Source: Panacagrimonas sp965216805
GTDB taxonomy: Bacteria > Pseudomonadota > Gammaproteobacteria > Nevskiales > Nevskiaceae
Assembly: GCF_965216805.1 (NCBI RefSeq)
Contig: NZ_CBDCGN010000003.1
Coordinates: 806,001-870,000, forward strand
Length of the DNA stretch: 64,000 nucleotides
Reading direction: 5' to 3'
Both the position numbers and the translations under genes were made by a program. The notes beneath the pieces are model-generated. The model did not search any database. It saw only the letters and a program-made list of their open reading frames with translations, and was not told the origin of the DNA. Below, in pieces: positions 22,356-31,398 of the stretch; position 1 is the first letter of the stretch; each line of letters opens with the position of its first letter.

Positions 22356-22397
22356 CCGCGCCCTTGCAGGCAGGCGGTTCGCCGCTTTTTGCATTCG

Positions 22398-22488
22398 GAG
22401 AGTTGGCCGAGTGGACGAAGGCGCTCCCCTGCTAAGGGAGTATAGGGTTTATCCCCTATCGAGGGTTCGAATCCCTCACTCTCCGCCA
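22398..22488 (+). tRNA. tRNA-Ser (anticodon GCU)
   Basis: 91 bases with encoded CCA. The acceptor stem GGAGAGT pairs with ACTCTCC. The anticodon stem CTCCC/GGGAG encloses the loop CTGCTAA, giving anticodon GCT. A long variable arm (TATAGGGTTTATCCCCTA) and the discriminator G are typical of serine tRNAs. The T arm contains GGTTCGAATCC. Confidence 0.97.
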
Positions 22489-22605
22489 CTCTTGCAGACC
22501 GGTTGGCCGGAGGCCAAGAAATCGATCCAGTGGACCGATTTCAGGGATGGAAGGCCACGGGAGTGGCGCTCGTCGTCGCAGGGATATGGCTGTACGGTTT
22601 TACGC

Positions 22606-22682
22606 GGGCCCGTAGCTCAGCTGGATAGAGTACCTGGCTACGAACCAGGTGGTCGGGAGTTCGAATCTCTCCGGGCCCACCA
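22606..22682 (+). tRNA. tRNA-Arg (anticodon ACG)
   Basis: 77 bases with encoded CCA. The acceptor stem GGGCCCG pairs with CGGGCCC. The anticodon stem CCTGG/CCAGG encloses CTACGAA, giving anticodon ACG. D arm GCTCAGCTGGATAGAG and T arm AGTTCGAATCT are standard. In E. coli serV-argV lie directly after csrA; here csrA is missing and the CRISPR-Cas locus follows. Confidence 0.97.
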
Positions 22683-22706
22683 TTTTCGGATGGTGGATTG
22701 ATTAGG

Positions 22707-22741
22707 AAGGCCAAAGAGCTGAATGCTCCTTGGCCTTTTTG
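22707..22741 (+). terminator. Intrinsic terminator after tRNA-Arg
   Basis: AAGGCCAA (22707-22714) pairs with TTGGCCTT (22730-22737), with an inner GAGC/GCTC stem, followed by TTTTTG. It separates the tRNA transcript from the cas operon. The rest of the gap to cas1 (22742-22918) holds nothing I recognise. Confidence 0.85.
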
Positions 22742-22918
22742 TTTGCGCGTTTGAATTTTAGGTCGGCGAGTTGGTCGACCGACTGAAAGCGATGGCCGCA
22801 AGCGAGTAGCGGAGAGCCTTGCGCGGATTCGGGGCTCGTCGACCCGGCGGACACTGAGTTTGAAAAGGGGAGACAGCTCGAAGTACTTTCGGGCTGCATT
22901 CCCGGTCAAAGTCACTCC

Positions 22919-23896
22919 GTGGAACAAATATTCGCGAACGATCTGAAGTCGATTCTGCATTCCAAGCGGGCGAACCTCTACTACCTGCAGCATTGCCGTG
23001 TACTGGTCAAAGGGGGCCGAGTCGAATACGTCACCGATCAGGGACGGGAATCGCTTTACTGGAACATCCCGATCGCCAACACAACAACCGTGCTGCTCGG
23101 CACCGGGACATCGATCACTCAAGCGGCGATGAGGGAGCTGGCCAAGGCCGGCGTGATGGTGGGCTTTTGTGGTGGTGGTGGAACCCCGCTGTTCAGCGCC
23201 AATGAGATGGATATCGAAGTCGCTTGGTTCTCGCCGCAAAGTGAGTACCGACCGACCGAGTATCTCCAGGCTTGGGTGCGGTTCTGGTTCGACGATACAT
23301 TGCGCCTGCAAGCGGCCAAGGCGTTGCAACGTGCGCGCCTTGAGCGAATCCGAAGGGCTTGGCTGGAGAGTCGTCCGCTGCGAGAGGCCGGATTCGATGT
23401 GGATCGAGCTCGGTTGACCGGCTTGCTGGATCGTGCGGCAACAACGTCCGACACGGCTCCAGACACTGCGGCTCTGCTGACGGAAGAGGCGAGGCTGACC
23501 AAGGCGTTGTTTCGCTTGGCTGTCGACGCGACCCGCTATGGCGATTTCACACGCGCGAAGGGAGGGTCTGGTACTGATCCCGCCAACCGATTCCTCGATC
23601 ACGGCAATTATTTGGCATACGGCCTCGGCGCCACCGCAACCTGGGTGCTCGGGCTGCCGCATGGTTTGGCAGTTCTGCACGGAAAGACCCGTCGAGGCGG
23701 TTTGGTGTTTGACGTTGCCGACCTTGTGAAGGATGCGGTGATCCTGCCGCAGGCCTTCATATCCGCGATGCGTGGTGATGAGGAGCAGGCATTTCGCCAG
23801 GCGTGTATTGAGCGCCTGACTCAAACTGAGTCGCTCGACTTTATGATCGAAACGCTTAAGTGCGTCGCTGCGGAGATAGGTGTACGCGCGCAATGA
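22919..23896 (+). CDS. cas1: CRISPR-associated endonuclease Cas1, type I-F
   Basis: 325-residue integrase for spacer acquisition. The I-F-type N-terminus SILHSKRANLYYLQHCRVLVK is followed by a beta-strand domain and the helical catalytic domain. The metal-binding residues appear as a glutamate in LLTEEARLTKALF, a histidine in GLPHGLAVLHGK and an aspartate in FDVADLVKDAV. It starts with GTG at 22919. The last codons overlap the cas2-3 start (ATGA), the standard I-F arrangement in which Cas1 and Cas2-3 form one adaptation complex. It heads the operon, 236 bases after tRNA-Arg. Confidence 0.96.
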   Translation: MEQIFANDLKSILHSKRANLYYLQHCRVLVKGGRVEYVTDQGRESLYWNIPIANTTTVLLGTGTSITQAAMRELAKAGVMVGFCGGGGTPLFSANEMDIEVAWFSPQSEYRPTEYLQAWVRFWFDDTLRLQAAKALQRARLERIRRAWLESRPLREAGFDVDRARLTGLLDRAATTSDTAPDTAALLTEEARLTKALFRLAVDATRYGDFTRAKGGSGTDPANRFLDHGNYLAYGLGATATWVLGLPHGLAVLHGKTRRGGLVFDVADLVKDAVILPQAFISAMRGDEEQAFRQACIERLTQTESLDFMIETLKCVAAEIGVRAQ

Positions 23897-26800
23897 ACGT
23901 ATTGCTGATCTCGCAGTGCGACAAGCGCGCGCTCACCGAGACCCGGCGTATCCTGGACCAGTTTGCGGAGCGTCGCGGCAACTCCACTTGGCAGACGGCG
24001 ATCACGCAGGCCGGACTGGATACATTGCGACGCCTGCTGCGCAAGACCGCGCGCAAAAACACTGCCGTTGCCTGTCACTGGATCCGCGGCCGCGACCACA
24101 GCGAACTGCTCTGGATCGTTGGTAACGCTGGCCGTTTCAACGCCGAAGGAGCGGTGCCCACCAACACCACCACCCGCGATGTCATGCGGCGGGCCGACGA
24201 GAACGACTGGCACACCGGCGAGGATATTCGCCTGCTTTCCGCGCTCGCGGCCCTGCTGCACGACTTGGGCAAGGCGTGTCAGGCGTTCCAGGATCGCCTG
24301 CGCCCCGGGTCGCCGATCGAGCGAAACCTGTATCGACATGAATGGATTTCGCTACGCCTCTTTCAAGCCTTCGTCGGCCCTTCGGACGATGTCGGATGGT
24401 TGCGGCGTCTGATTGAACCCACGAAGGCGGACGATGCCAGCTGGCTCGACAATCTTCAGCGCGACGGGATCAACGCCGTAACCCCGTATCCGTTCCCGCA
24501 CCTGCCGCCTCTGGCGCAGGCGATTGGCTGGCTGGTGCTTACCCATCACCGCCTGCCCGTGTTGCCACAGCCGCCCGAAACCGGAGGCCGCAGGCTTGGT
24601 GCGAAGGTGAACAACTTCCGCAGCGAGCAGCTTCGCGACGTGCTGAGTGCGATCCACTCCGGGTGGAACGAGCGTTGCGATGAGACGGATCAGCGCCGAA
24701 TCAAACCTTACTGGACGTTCCCGCACGGACTGCCCGTCACCACGGCGTTGTGGCGCAAGAAGGCGGCACGTTTGGCGCGTCGCCTGTTGACCGTGGTCGA
24801 GAGCCATGGCTCCGGTCCCTGGACGTCCAACCCCTACGTGATGCATCTCGCGCGGCTGACGCTGATGTTGGCGGATCATCACTATTCCAGTCTCGAAGAC
24901 CCAACGGTCCGCATGCAGGGTGAGCGCGGCTATCCCCTGCTGGCCAATACGCAGCGCAAGAACGGGCAACCCAACCAGCCGCTGGACGAGCATCTGCTTG
25001 GCGTCGAGGCACATGCGGGAACGATTTCACATGCTCTGGCCGGCTTCGAGCGACATTTGCCGCGATTGGTGCGCCACAAGGGCTTGAAGAAGCGTAGCGG
25101 CGACGGTCGTTTCCGCTGGCAGGACCGCGCGGTCGATACCACGAGCGGTTTGCGCCTGCGCGCCGCGCGGCAAGGTGCGTTCATCGTCAACCTCGCGTCC
25201 ACTGGCTGCGGTAAGACGCTCGCGAATGCGCGGATCATGAACGCGCTTGCCGATCCGCAGCAGGGATTACGCTGCGCTTTCGCCCTTGGCCTGCGTGCGC
25301 TCACGTTGCAGACAGGCCGTGCGTTCCGCGACCTGCTCGGCCTGTCTGACGAGGATCTCGCCATTCGGGTTGGCGGCAGTGCCAACCGCGAGCTGTTCGA
25401 GCACTACGAACGGCTGGCTGAGCGTAGCGGCTCGGCTTCTGTGCAGGCGCTTTTGCCGGAAGACAGCCACGTCCGCTATGAGGGCAACACCGAGCATCCA
25501 CTGTTGCAGCGTGCCACGCACGATCCGCAGATTCGCAGCCTGTTGATGGCGCCTTTACTGGTTTGCACCGTCGATCATCTGACACCGGCAACCGAAAGCC
25601 AGCGCGGTGGACGCCAGATTGCGCCGATGCTGCGCATGATGAGCGGCGATCTGGTGCTCGACGAGCCGGACGATTTCGACCTGGCCGACCTGCCCGCGCT
25701 CACCCGGTTGGTTCACTGGGCCGGGCTCCTGGGCTCGCGCGTCCTGCTGTCGTCGGCCACGCTGCCGCCCTCGCTGGTCGAGGGCCTGTTTCTCGCATAT
25801 CGCGAAGGGCGGGCTTGTTACCAGCGCAATCGCGGCGAACGGCCGGGGGCGCCGCCCAACATCTGCTGCGCCTGGTTCGATGAATTCAACCAGGCGCAGC
25901 AGGATTGCGCCGACGCCTCGACGTTCCGGCTGGCGCATCAGGCTTTCGCCGGGAAGCGCCACGCCTGCCTGGCCAGGGCCGTGGTGCGGCGCCGCAGCCG
26001 ACTGCTGCCCTTGCAGATCGAGACACAGGACACCGCCGGTATACGCAAGGCCTTTGCCCGTCACGTGCGGGATGGCGCCGCGGAATTGCACCGGCAGCAT
26101 CACAGCATCGATCCATCAAGCGGAAAGCGCGTCAGCTTCGGCCTGGTGCGCATGGCCAATATCGCGCCGCAGTTCGATGTGGCTCTTGCCCTGTATGCAC
26201 TCGGCGCGATGGAGGGACAGCGCGTCCACCTCTGCGTCTATCACTCCCAGTATCCGCTGCTGGTTCGCTCGGCGATCGAACAGCGACTCGACCGCGCATT
26301 GGATCGACGGCGGCCGCAGGCGGTGTTCGAACTGCCGGATATCCGCGAGCGCCTGAACGCGGGCCCGGAGCAGGATCACCTGTTCATCGTGCTCGGCTCG
26401 CCGGTGACCGAGGTCGGGCGCGACCATGACTACGACTGGGCCATCGTCGAGCCATCGTCGATGCGCTCACTCATCCAACTCGCGGGGCGGGTGCGGCGGC
26501 ATCGGTCCGAGCCCTGCGAAGTCGCGAACCTTCTGATCTTCGATACCAACCTGCGGCACTTCGAGAAGCGCGGTGAGCCGGCGTTCTGCAAGCCAGGCTT
26601 TGAGGACCCGGAATTCCGTCTGGTCGCTCATAGGCTGGAGACGCTGCTGGAGGACGACGAGCGCAGCGTCATCGATGCCCGGCCGCGCATCTTGGCCCGC
26701 GCCGAGGTCGACCTGCGTCCGAACGAAAACCTGGGCGATCTCGAACACCATCGACTGGCCAGGGACATGCTGCCTTCGCAGATCCCGGCAAAACCCTTGT

Positions 26801-27255
26801 CCAGTCGGGAACTTCGAGCTGGCCTTAAGCCACAACTGCCTGCTATCAACGCGAGCAGTGCCTGGTCGCTCCCCGACGCATCGCTGACTGCCGTGCTGCC
26901 GCAGCAACAGCCTTTCCGTGACGACCCCATCCCTCGGGTCGAACTGGTGCTGAGGCCGAACGAAGACGAGGACGACTACGAGCTGTTCCGCATCGATCCC
27001 GGCGAGCGCCGCTTCGACACGATTTACGTGAAGATCGAGAAAAGCCTGAATCATCGGATTTCAAGCGCGCTGCTCGATGGCCCGCGCATCAGGCCCTGGG
27101 CTGAAGCCGACTACCTGAGTGCGCTTGCGACCCTGGCCGAGGAGCAGGACCTGTCACTGGAACGCTGTGCCGAAAAATACGGGAAGGTGACGCTTCCGTT
27201 TAGCGAGCAGGGATGGTGGTTTCATCCGGCTTTGGGTTTCACCCGCAAGGCGTGA
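23893..27255 (+). CDS. cas3: Cas2-Cas3 fusion helicase-nuclease, type I-F
   Basis: 1120 residues. The N-terminus (MNVLLISQCDKRALTETRRILDQ) is the fused Cas2 domain, about 90 residues. The HD nuclease follows with HDLGKACQAFQ at residues 123-133. The SF2 helicase carries Walker A TGCGKT (437-442) and a Walker B DEPD at about 590-593 in place of DEAH, the I-F pattern. The helicase motif SSATLPPS follows, and a long C-terminal domain ends the protein. It degrades DNA recruited by the Csy complex and also joins Cas1 in adaptation. It overlaps cas1 by four bases. Its end is only 14 bases from the end of the convergent hepT gene. Confidence 0.96.
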   Translation: MNVLLISQCDKRALTETRRILDQFAERRGNSTWQTAITQAGLDTLRRLLRKTARKNTAVACHWIRGRDHSELLWIVGNAGRFNAEGAVPTNTTTRDVMRRADENDWHTGEDIRLLSALAALLHDLGKACQAFQDRLRPGSPIERNLYRHEWISLRLFQAFVGPSDDVGWLRRLIEPTKADDASWLDNLQRDGINAVTPYPFPHLPPLAQAIGWLVLTHHRLPVLPQPPETGGRRLGAKVNNFRSEQLRDVLSAIHSGWNERCDETDQRRIKPYWTFPHGLPVTTALWRKKAARLARRLLTVVESHGSGPWTSNPYVMHLARLTLMLADHHYSSLEDPTVRMQGERGYPLLANTQRKNGQPNQPLDEHLLGVEAHAGTISHALAGFERHLPRLVRHKGLKKRSGDGRFRWQDRAVDTTSGLRLRAARQGAFIVNLASTGCGKTLANARIMNALADPQQGLRCAFALGLRALTLQTGRAFRDLLGLSDEDLAIRVGGSANRELFEHYERLAERSGSASVQALLPEDSHVRYEGNTEHPLLQRATHDPQIRSLLMAPLLVCTVDHLTPATESQRGGRQIAPMLRMMSGDLVLDEPDDFDLADLPALTRLVHWAGLLGSRVLLSSATLPPSLVEGLFLAYREGRACYQRNRGERPGAPPNICCAWFDEFNQAQQDCADASTFRLAHQAFAGKRHACLARAVVRRRSRLLPLQIETQDTAGIRKAFARHVRDGAAELHRQHHSIDPSSGKRVSFGLVRMANIAPQFDVALALYALGAMEGQRVHLCVYHSQYPLLVRSAIEQRLDRALDRRRPQAVFELPDIRERLNAGPEQDHLFIVLGSPVTEVGRDHDYDWAIVEPSSMRSLIQLAGRVRRHRSEPCEVANLLIFDTNLRHFEKRGEPAFCKPGFEDPEFRLVAHRLETLLEDDERSVIDARPRILARAEVDLRPNENLGDLEHHRLARDMLPSQIPAKPLSSRELRAGLKPQLPAINASSAWSLPDASLTAVLPQQQPFRDDPIPRVELVLRPNEDEDDYELFRIDPGERRFDTIYVKIEKSLNHRISSALLDGPRIRPWAEADYLSALATLAEEQDLSLERCAEKYGKVTLPFSEQGWWFHPALGFTRKA

Positions 27256-27269
27256 ATCGCCGAGCGCTC

Positions 27270-27653
27270 TTACCTCGGCTCGTTGTCGCCGGGCGCATCC
27301 AACGCCGCGGCTTCAAGAATCGGCGGAAGCTGCGAGAGCAGGCTCGGAAGTGCCGTGCGTACTGTTTCCCAGACCACGGTCAGATTGATCTCAAAGTAAC
27401 CATGCGCCATGCGGTTGCGCATGCCCTTCATGCTGGTCCAGGGAACCTCGGGATGCCGTGCGAGAAACGTGCTGTGGTTCTTGAGGAGTTGGGTGGCGGC
27501 CTCGCCCAGAACAATCAGATTCATCATCACTGCCTGCTGCGTGCGTTTGTCCGCACGAAATTCCACCTCGTCGAACCCTTCGACGTAGGCGCAGGCTTGC
27601 TGAGCGGCTTCCCGCACATGCTCAAGATAGGTCCTGAGCCGCTGCGCGCTCAT
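27270..27653 (-). CDS. hepT: HepT-like HEPN ribonuclease toxin
   Basis: 127 residues, mostly helical. It carries the HEPN active motif R-x4-H-x-Y as R79, H84 and Y86 in KGMRNRMAHGYFEI, which in characterised HepT proteins cuts RNA and whose tyrosine is the AMPylation target of MntA. It overlaps the upstream mntA gene by four bases (ATGA), the standard order in which the antitoxin comes first. The pair sits antisense between cas2-3 and csy1. Function is inferred from family and motif; an alternative is a DUF86 protein without toxicity, but all active residues are present. Confidence 0.9.
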   Translation of the reverse strand: MSAQRLRTYLEHVREAAQQACAYVEGFDEVEFRADKRTQQAVMMNLIVLGEAATQLLKNHSTFLARHPEVPWTSMKGMRNRMAHGYFEINLTVVWETVRTALPSLLSQLPPILEAAALDAPGDNEPR

Positions 27654-27940
27654 ATCGGCCGCGCGGTTGCCAGAATCTGGTCGCGGAACTTCGCCGGCAG
27701 ATCGTCCGGGGTCAGCAGGTCCACCGGCACGCCGAGCAGAGCTTCCAGCTCAACTTGCAGCCCGCCCAGGTCGAACAGCGTGGTGCCGGGAAGCGGGTCA
27801 ACCAGCAGGTCTAGATCACTGTCGATGCCGTCAGCCCCGGCCAACACCGAGCCGAATACCCGTGGATTCGTCGTGCGGAACCGCGCAACTATTTCACGAA
27901 CCGTGGACCGGTTCTCGATCAGAGCATTAGATGGATTCAT
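27650..27940 (-). CDS. mntA: MntA-like nucleotidyltransferase antitoxin
   Basis: 96 residues; minimal nucleotidyltransferase fold. The catalytic motif G-S-x10-D-x-D is complete: G30, S31, D42 and D44 in FGSVLAGADGIDSDLDLLVD. In characterised systems MntA transfers AMP to the HepT active-site tyrosine and neutralises it. It starts at 27940, 119 bases from the divergent csy1 start. The intergenic region must therefore hold promoters for both mntA and csy1, which could allow crosstalk between toxin and interference genes (inference). Confidence 0.9.
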   Translation of the reverse strand: MNPSNALIENRSTVREIVARFRTTNPRVFGSVLAGADGIDSDLDLLVDPLPGTTLFDLGGLQVELEALLGVPVDLLTPDDLPAKFRDQILATARPI

Positions 27941-28059
27941 GTGATTGAGTACAGCATAGGACGCAGCGGGATTCCATCCATTGTTGACCCTGGCCCGGAG
28001 CGGCGTCGCTCTGGAAATTCAACCGGCTCCCCAAGAGCCAAACCCATGGAGTCATCGAA

Positions 28060-29367
28060 ATGACCGACCATCCTCCTGACCGGCGAGGGATGTTCCGCGC
28101 CGCCATCCAAGGCTTCTTGAAAGCGCGTTGCGACGACAAGCTGGACAAGCTTCCCCCTGACGACCCCAAACGCGAGGCTTTGCTGGCCCAGTTCGAATAC
28201 ACGGCGTGGATTGCCGATGCCGCTCGAAGGGTCACGCAGATTCAGGCCGTCACCCACTCCCTAAAACCTATCCACCCGGATGCGCGCGGTACCAACCTCT
28301 ATTGCCCGCCAGACAACTTGGGCGCGCATGTTGAGGTGGGCAGTCACTGCCTCCCAGCAAATTTCTCCGGCGATGTGGTCGGCAATGCCGCGGCGCTCGA
28401 CGTCTACAAGTTCCTCAAAGTCGAAGCCGACGGTCGGCCGCTGCTGGCTTCGATGCTGGACCACGATAACGACCTGATCGCTGCGCTCAGTGACGATGCG
28501 CGGCAGGCCGAGGCTTGGTGCGCGGCCTTCGTCAGCATCACGGCCGCACGGGGTGACGTCAGCTCGCACACTCGAGGCAAGCAGCTTTATTGGCTGGTGG
28601 GCGAGGACCCGCAAAACGACGCTGACTACCAGGTGTTGGCGCCGCTTTACGCCAGCTCGCTGGCCCAGGCGGTCTACGAGGTCATCGACCATGACCGCTT
28701 CAGCGAAGAGGCCAAGGAAGCGCGCAAGGCAAAGCGCGAGGACTCCTTGCACCCCACGGGGTTCCACGAATACCCCGGTCTCGCCGTCCAGAAACTGGGA
28801 GGCACCAAGCCGCAGAACATTTCGCAGCTCAACAGCGAACGACGCGGCGTCAACTACTTGTTGGCCTCGCTGCCGCCGACCTGGAAGTCCCGCAGCATTC
28901 GAGCGCCTTATGACGCCGAATCGGTCTTTCGGAGATTCGGCCGCCAGCCGGAAGTACGGCGGCTGGTCGGCGAACTGCTCGTCTTTCTGGCGTCCGACCC
29001 CGATCCGAACGTCGAGACGCGGAAGTTGCGCGAGGCCTACGAAGACAAACTGATCGACGAGCTGATCGTATTTGCTGCCGAGTTCCAAGCCATCTTGTCC
29101 CCAGGCTGGAGCAGCGACCCACGTTGCCAGTTGCCGATGGAGGAACGGCTCTGGCTCGACCCGCGGCGCGGGGAATCGGACGAGGCGTTCAGCGCCGAAT
29201 GGACGTGGATGGACTGGCCGGACGCGGTGGGCAAGCGCTTCGGTAACTGGCTCAACAGCCAGCTCGAAGGCCGCTTGCCGGTCGGCGACGTGGAGCAGCG
29301 TTATTGGGCGCATGAACTGGGCGTCGATCTGGAATGGCGGCAGCGTGCCAAGGACGGGGCACTGTGA
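28060..29367 (+). CDS. csy1: Csy1 (Cas8f), large subunit of type I-F Cascade
   Basis: 435 residues. Csy1 pairs with Csy2 at the crRNA 5' handle and reads the protospacer-adjacent motif. Family blocks include THSLKPIHPDARGTNLYC near residue 75 and a lysine-rich middle ending in LGGTKPQNISQLNSERRG. The length matches the roughly 430 residues of P. aeruginosa Csy1. It starts a four-gene run, csy1-csy2-csy3-csy4, separated from cas1-cas2-3 by the antisense toxin-antitoxin pair, so it needs its own promoter. A TTGACC hexamer at 27984 is a possible -35 element but no good -10 follows. Confidence 0.95.
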   Translation: MTDHPPDRRGMFRAAIQGFLKARCDDKLDKLPPDDPKREALLAQFEYTAWIADAARRVTQIQAVTHSLKPIHPDARGTNLYCPPDNLGAHVEVGSHCLPANFSGDVVGNAAALDVYKFLKVEADGRPLLASMLDHDNDLIAALSDDARQAEAWCAAFVSITAARGDVSSHTRGKQLYWLVGEDPQNDADYQVLAPLYASSLAQAVYEVIDHDRFSEEAKEARKAKREDSLHPTGFHEYPGLAVQKLGGTKPQNISQLNSERRGVNYLLASLPPTWKSRSIRAPYDAESVFRRFGRQPEVRRLVGELLVFLASDPDPNVETRKLREAYEDKLIDELIVFAAEFQAILSPGWSSDPRCQLPMEERLWLDPRRGESDEAFSAEWTWMDWPDAVGKRFGNWLNSQLEGRLPVGDVEQRYWAHELGVDLEWRQRAKDGAL

Positions 29368-30347
29368 AGGCGCCTCCGGATATCAAGGGTCTGCTGATCC
29401 TGCCGCGACTGCGCATCCAGAACGCTAACGCGATCTCCAGCCCGATGACGCATGGCTTTCCCTCGATCACGGCGTTCCTGGGGCTGATGTGGGCGCTGGA
29501 GCGCAAGCTGGGCGAGCATCACGCCCTGACGCTGGATGCGGTGGGTGTGATCTGTCATCACTTCGAGGAGCAGGTCACCGCAGAGGGGTATCCCCGCGCG
29601 TTCCGACTCACGCGCAACCCGGTGGACAAGGACGGCAGCACGGCCGCGATCGTGGAGGAGGGGCGGATTCACCTGGACCTCACGCTTGTCTTCGGTGTGC
29701 GCGGTGCGGCATTGGATGCGTCGGATGACGAGAAGCAGGCCACTGCGCAGGCGGTGGCGGATGCAGTGGCCGAATCGCGCGTGGCTGGTGGCAGCGTCAT
29801 TCCGTCCATGGCGCCGGTCCGGCAACCCAGTCCGCAACTTGTCCCGTTGGGGGATGCCTTCGAAGACCGGGCCAAGGCGCTGAGAAAGCTGCGCCGACGC
29901 TGGCTGCCAGGTTTTGCGCTGGTGTGTCGCGACGATCTTTTGCAGAGCCGTCTCGACGAACTGCGCACCGCGAATCCGGATGCCAGCGCGCTCGATGCCT
30001 GGCTGCATTCCTCACGCCTCAACTGGTGCGCGGTGCAGAGCGTGCAAGCGGACGGGAGAACGTCGGTGGAATGGAAGCCCGATGAGCGCAAGGGCTGGAT
30101 CGTGCCCATCCCGGTGGGTTACGGCGCCCTCACCGGCGTGTATCCCGCCGGATCCGTGACCCATGCGCGGGATCCGCGGACCCCGCTGCGCTTCGTGGAA
30201 AGCCTTTACTCGCTGGGGGAGTGGGTCAGCCCGCATCGAATCACCGAAATCAACGCCCTGCTGTGGTATGGCGACGCCGACGAGGCCACCGGCCTGTATC
30301 GAGCCCGCAACGCGTATTCCAACTTCGCCGCGACTATCCAAAACTGA
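29364..30347 (+). CDS. csy2: Csy2 (Cas5f), type I-F Cascade
   Basis: 327 residues. It binds the 5' handle of the crRNA together with Csy1. The N-terminus GLLILPRLRIQNANAISSPM followed by HGFPSITAFLGLMWAL is characteristic. The GTG at 29364 overlaps the csy1 stop (GTGA). An upstream in-frame ATG lies within csy1 and is not used. A good ribosome site (AAGGAG) for the next gene, csy3, follows its stop. Confidence 0.95.
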   Translation: MKAPPDIKGLLILPRLRIQNANAISSPMTHGFPSITAFLGLMWALERKLGEHHALTLDAVGVICHHFEEQVTAEGYPRAFRLTRNPVDKDGSTAAIVEEGRIHLDLTLVFGVRGAALDASDDEKQATAQAVADAVAESRVAGGSVIPSMAPVRQPSPQLVPLGDAFEDRAKALRKLRRRWLPGFALVCRDDLLQSRLDELRTANPDASALDAWLHSSRLNWCAVQSVQADGRTSVEWKPDERKGWIVPIPVGYGALTGVYPAGSVTHARDPRTPLRFVESLYSLGEWVSPHRITEINALLWYGDADEATGLYRARNAYSNFAATIQN

Positions 30348-30366
30348 ATTCAAAGGAGTAACCAAC

Positions 30367-31395
30367 ATGTCCGATACCTACCTCAAGACCGCCTCGGTGC
30401 TCGCCTTCGAGCGCAAGCTGGATCCTTCCGACGCGCTGCTGTTTTCCGGGAACTGGAACGAGCGCGACCAGGCTGACGCCTGGAAGCCGGTTGCACTGCG
30501 TCCGAAGTCCGTGCGAGGCACCATCTCCAACCGTCTCAAGACCAAGGACCAGGACCCGGCCAAGCTCGACGCCGCCATCGAGAATCCCAATCTCCAGACT
30601 GTCGATGTGGCGGCGCTGCCTGGCGATGCCGACACCCTGCAGGTCCGGTTCACGCTGCGTGCGCTGCGGGGCACCGGCACGCCGTCAGCTTGCAACGACG
30701 CGGCCTACCAGAAGCGCTTGCTGGAAACCGTGCAGTCGTACGCGGAGTCACTTGGCTTCGGGGAACTGGCGCGCCGGTATGCATTCAACCTGGCCAACGG
30801 ACGTTTCCTGTGGCGCAACCGCGTGGGTGCCGAGCAGGTGCTGGTACGCGTGTCCAAGCTCGTGGACGGAAGGGCCGAGAAGACCTGGGAGTTCGATGCA
30901 CTCGCGTTGCCCCTGCGCAGCTTCGAGGCTTCCGGCCAGGCCGCATCCGAACTGGCCGAATTGGCTTCGCTGATCGAAGGCGGATTGAAGGGCGCGCACC
31001 ACGTTCTGCTGAGCGTCACGGCCTTCGTCCGCGTCGGGGCGGGGCAGGAGGTGTTCCCTTCGCAGGAATTGATCCTCGATCGAGGGCGCGGCGACAAGAG
31101 CAAGACGCTCTATCACGTGGACGGAATCGCCGGCATCCATTCGCAAAAGCTCGGCAACGCCATTCGTACGGTAGACACCTGGTACCCCGATGCCGGGGAA
31201 CTGGGACCGATTGCGGTGGAGCCTTACGGCTCGGTCACGACGCAGGGCAAGGCGTATCGTCAGCCCAAGGCCAAGGCAGATTTCTATTCGCTGCTCGACA
31301 ACTGGGTGCTCAAGGGCAAGGTTCCCGATGAAGGCGATCAGCATTTCGTGATGGCCGTGCTGGTGCGCGGTGGTGTATTCGGCGAGGTGAACTGA
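30367..31395 (+). CDS. csy3: Csy3 (Cas7f), backbone of type I-F Cascade
   Basis: 342 residues. Six copies form the helical backbone along the crRNA spacer. The start SVLAFERKLDPSDALLFSGNW is typical of Csy3, and YAFNLANGRFLWRNRVGAE and the RGRGDKSKTLYHVDGIAGIHSQ-type region follow. A strong Shine-Dalgarno (AAAGGAG) seven bases upstream is fitting for the subunit needed in excess. It ends three bases before csy4. Confidence 0.96.
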   Translation: MSDTYLKTASVLAFERKLDPSDALLFSGNWNERDQADAWKPVALRPKSVRGTISNRLKTKDQDPAKLDAAIENPNLQTVDVAALPGDADTLQVRFTLRALRGTGTPSACNDAAYQKRLLETVQSYAESLGFGELARRYAFNLANGRFLWRNRVGAEQVLVRVSKLVDGRAEKTWEFDALALPLRSFEASGQAASELAELASLIEGGLKGAHHVLLSVTAFVRVGAGQEVFPSQELILDRGRGDKSKTLYHVDGIAGIHSQKLGNAIRTVDTWYPDAGELGPIAVEPYGSVTTQGKAYRQPKAKADFYSLLDNWVLKGKVPDEGDQHFVMAVLVRGGVFGEVN

Positions 31396-31398
31396 GCC

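Noticed and set aside
27941..28059. CreTA-like RNA toxin-antitoxin or a repeat-like antitoxin RNA in the mntA-csy1 gap
   Set aside because: No sequence resembling the CRISPR repeat or its hairpin was found in this 119-base gap.
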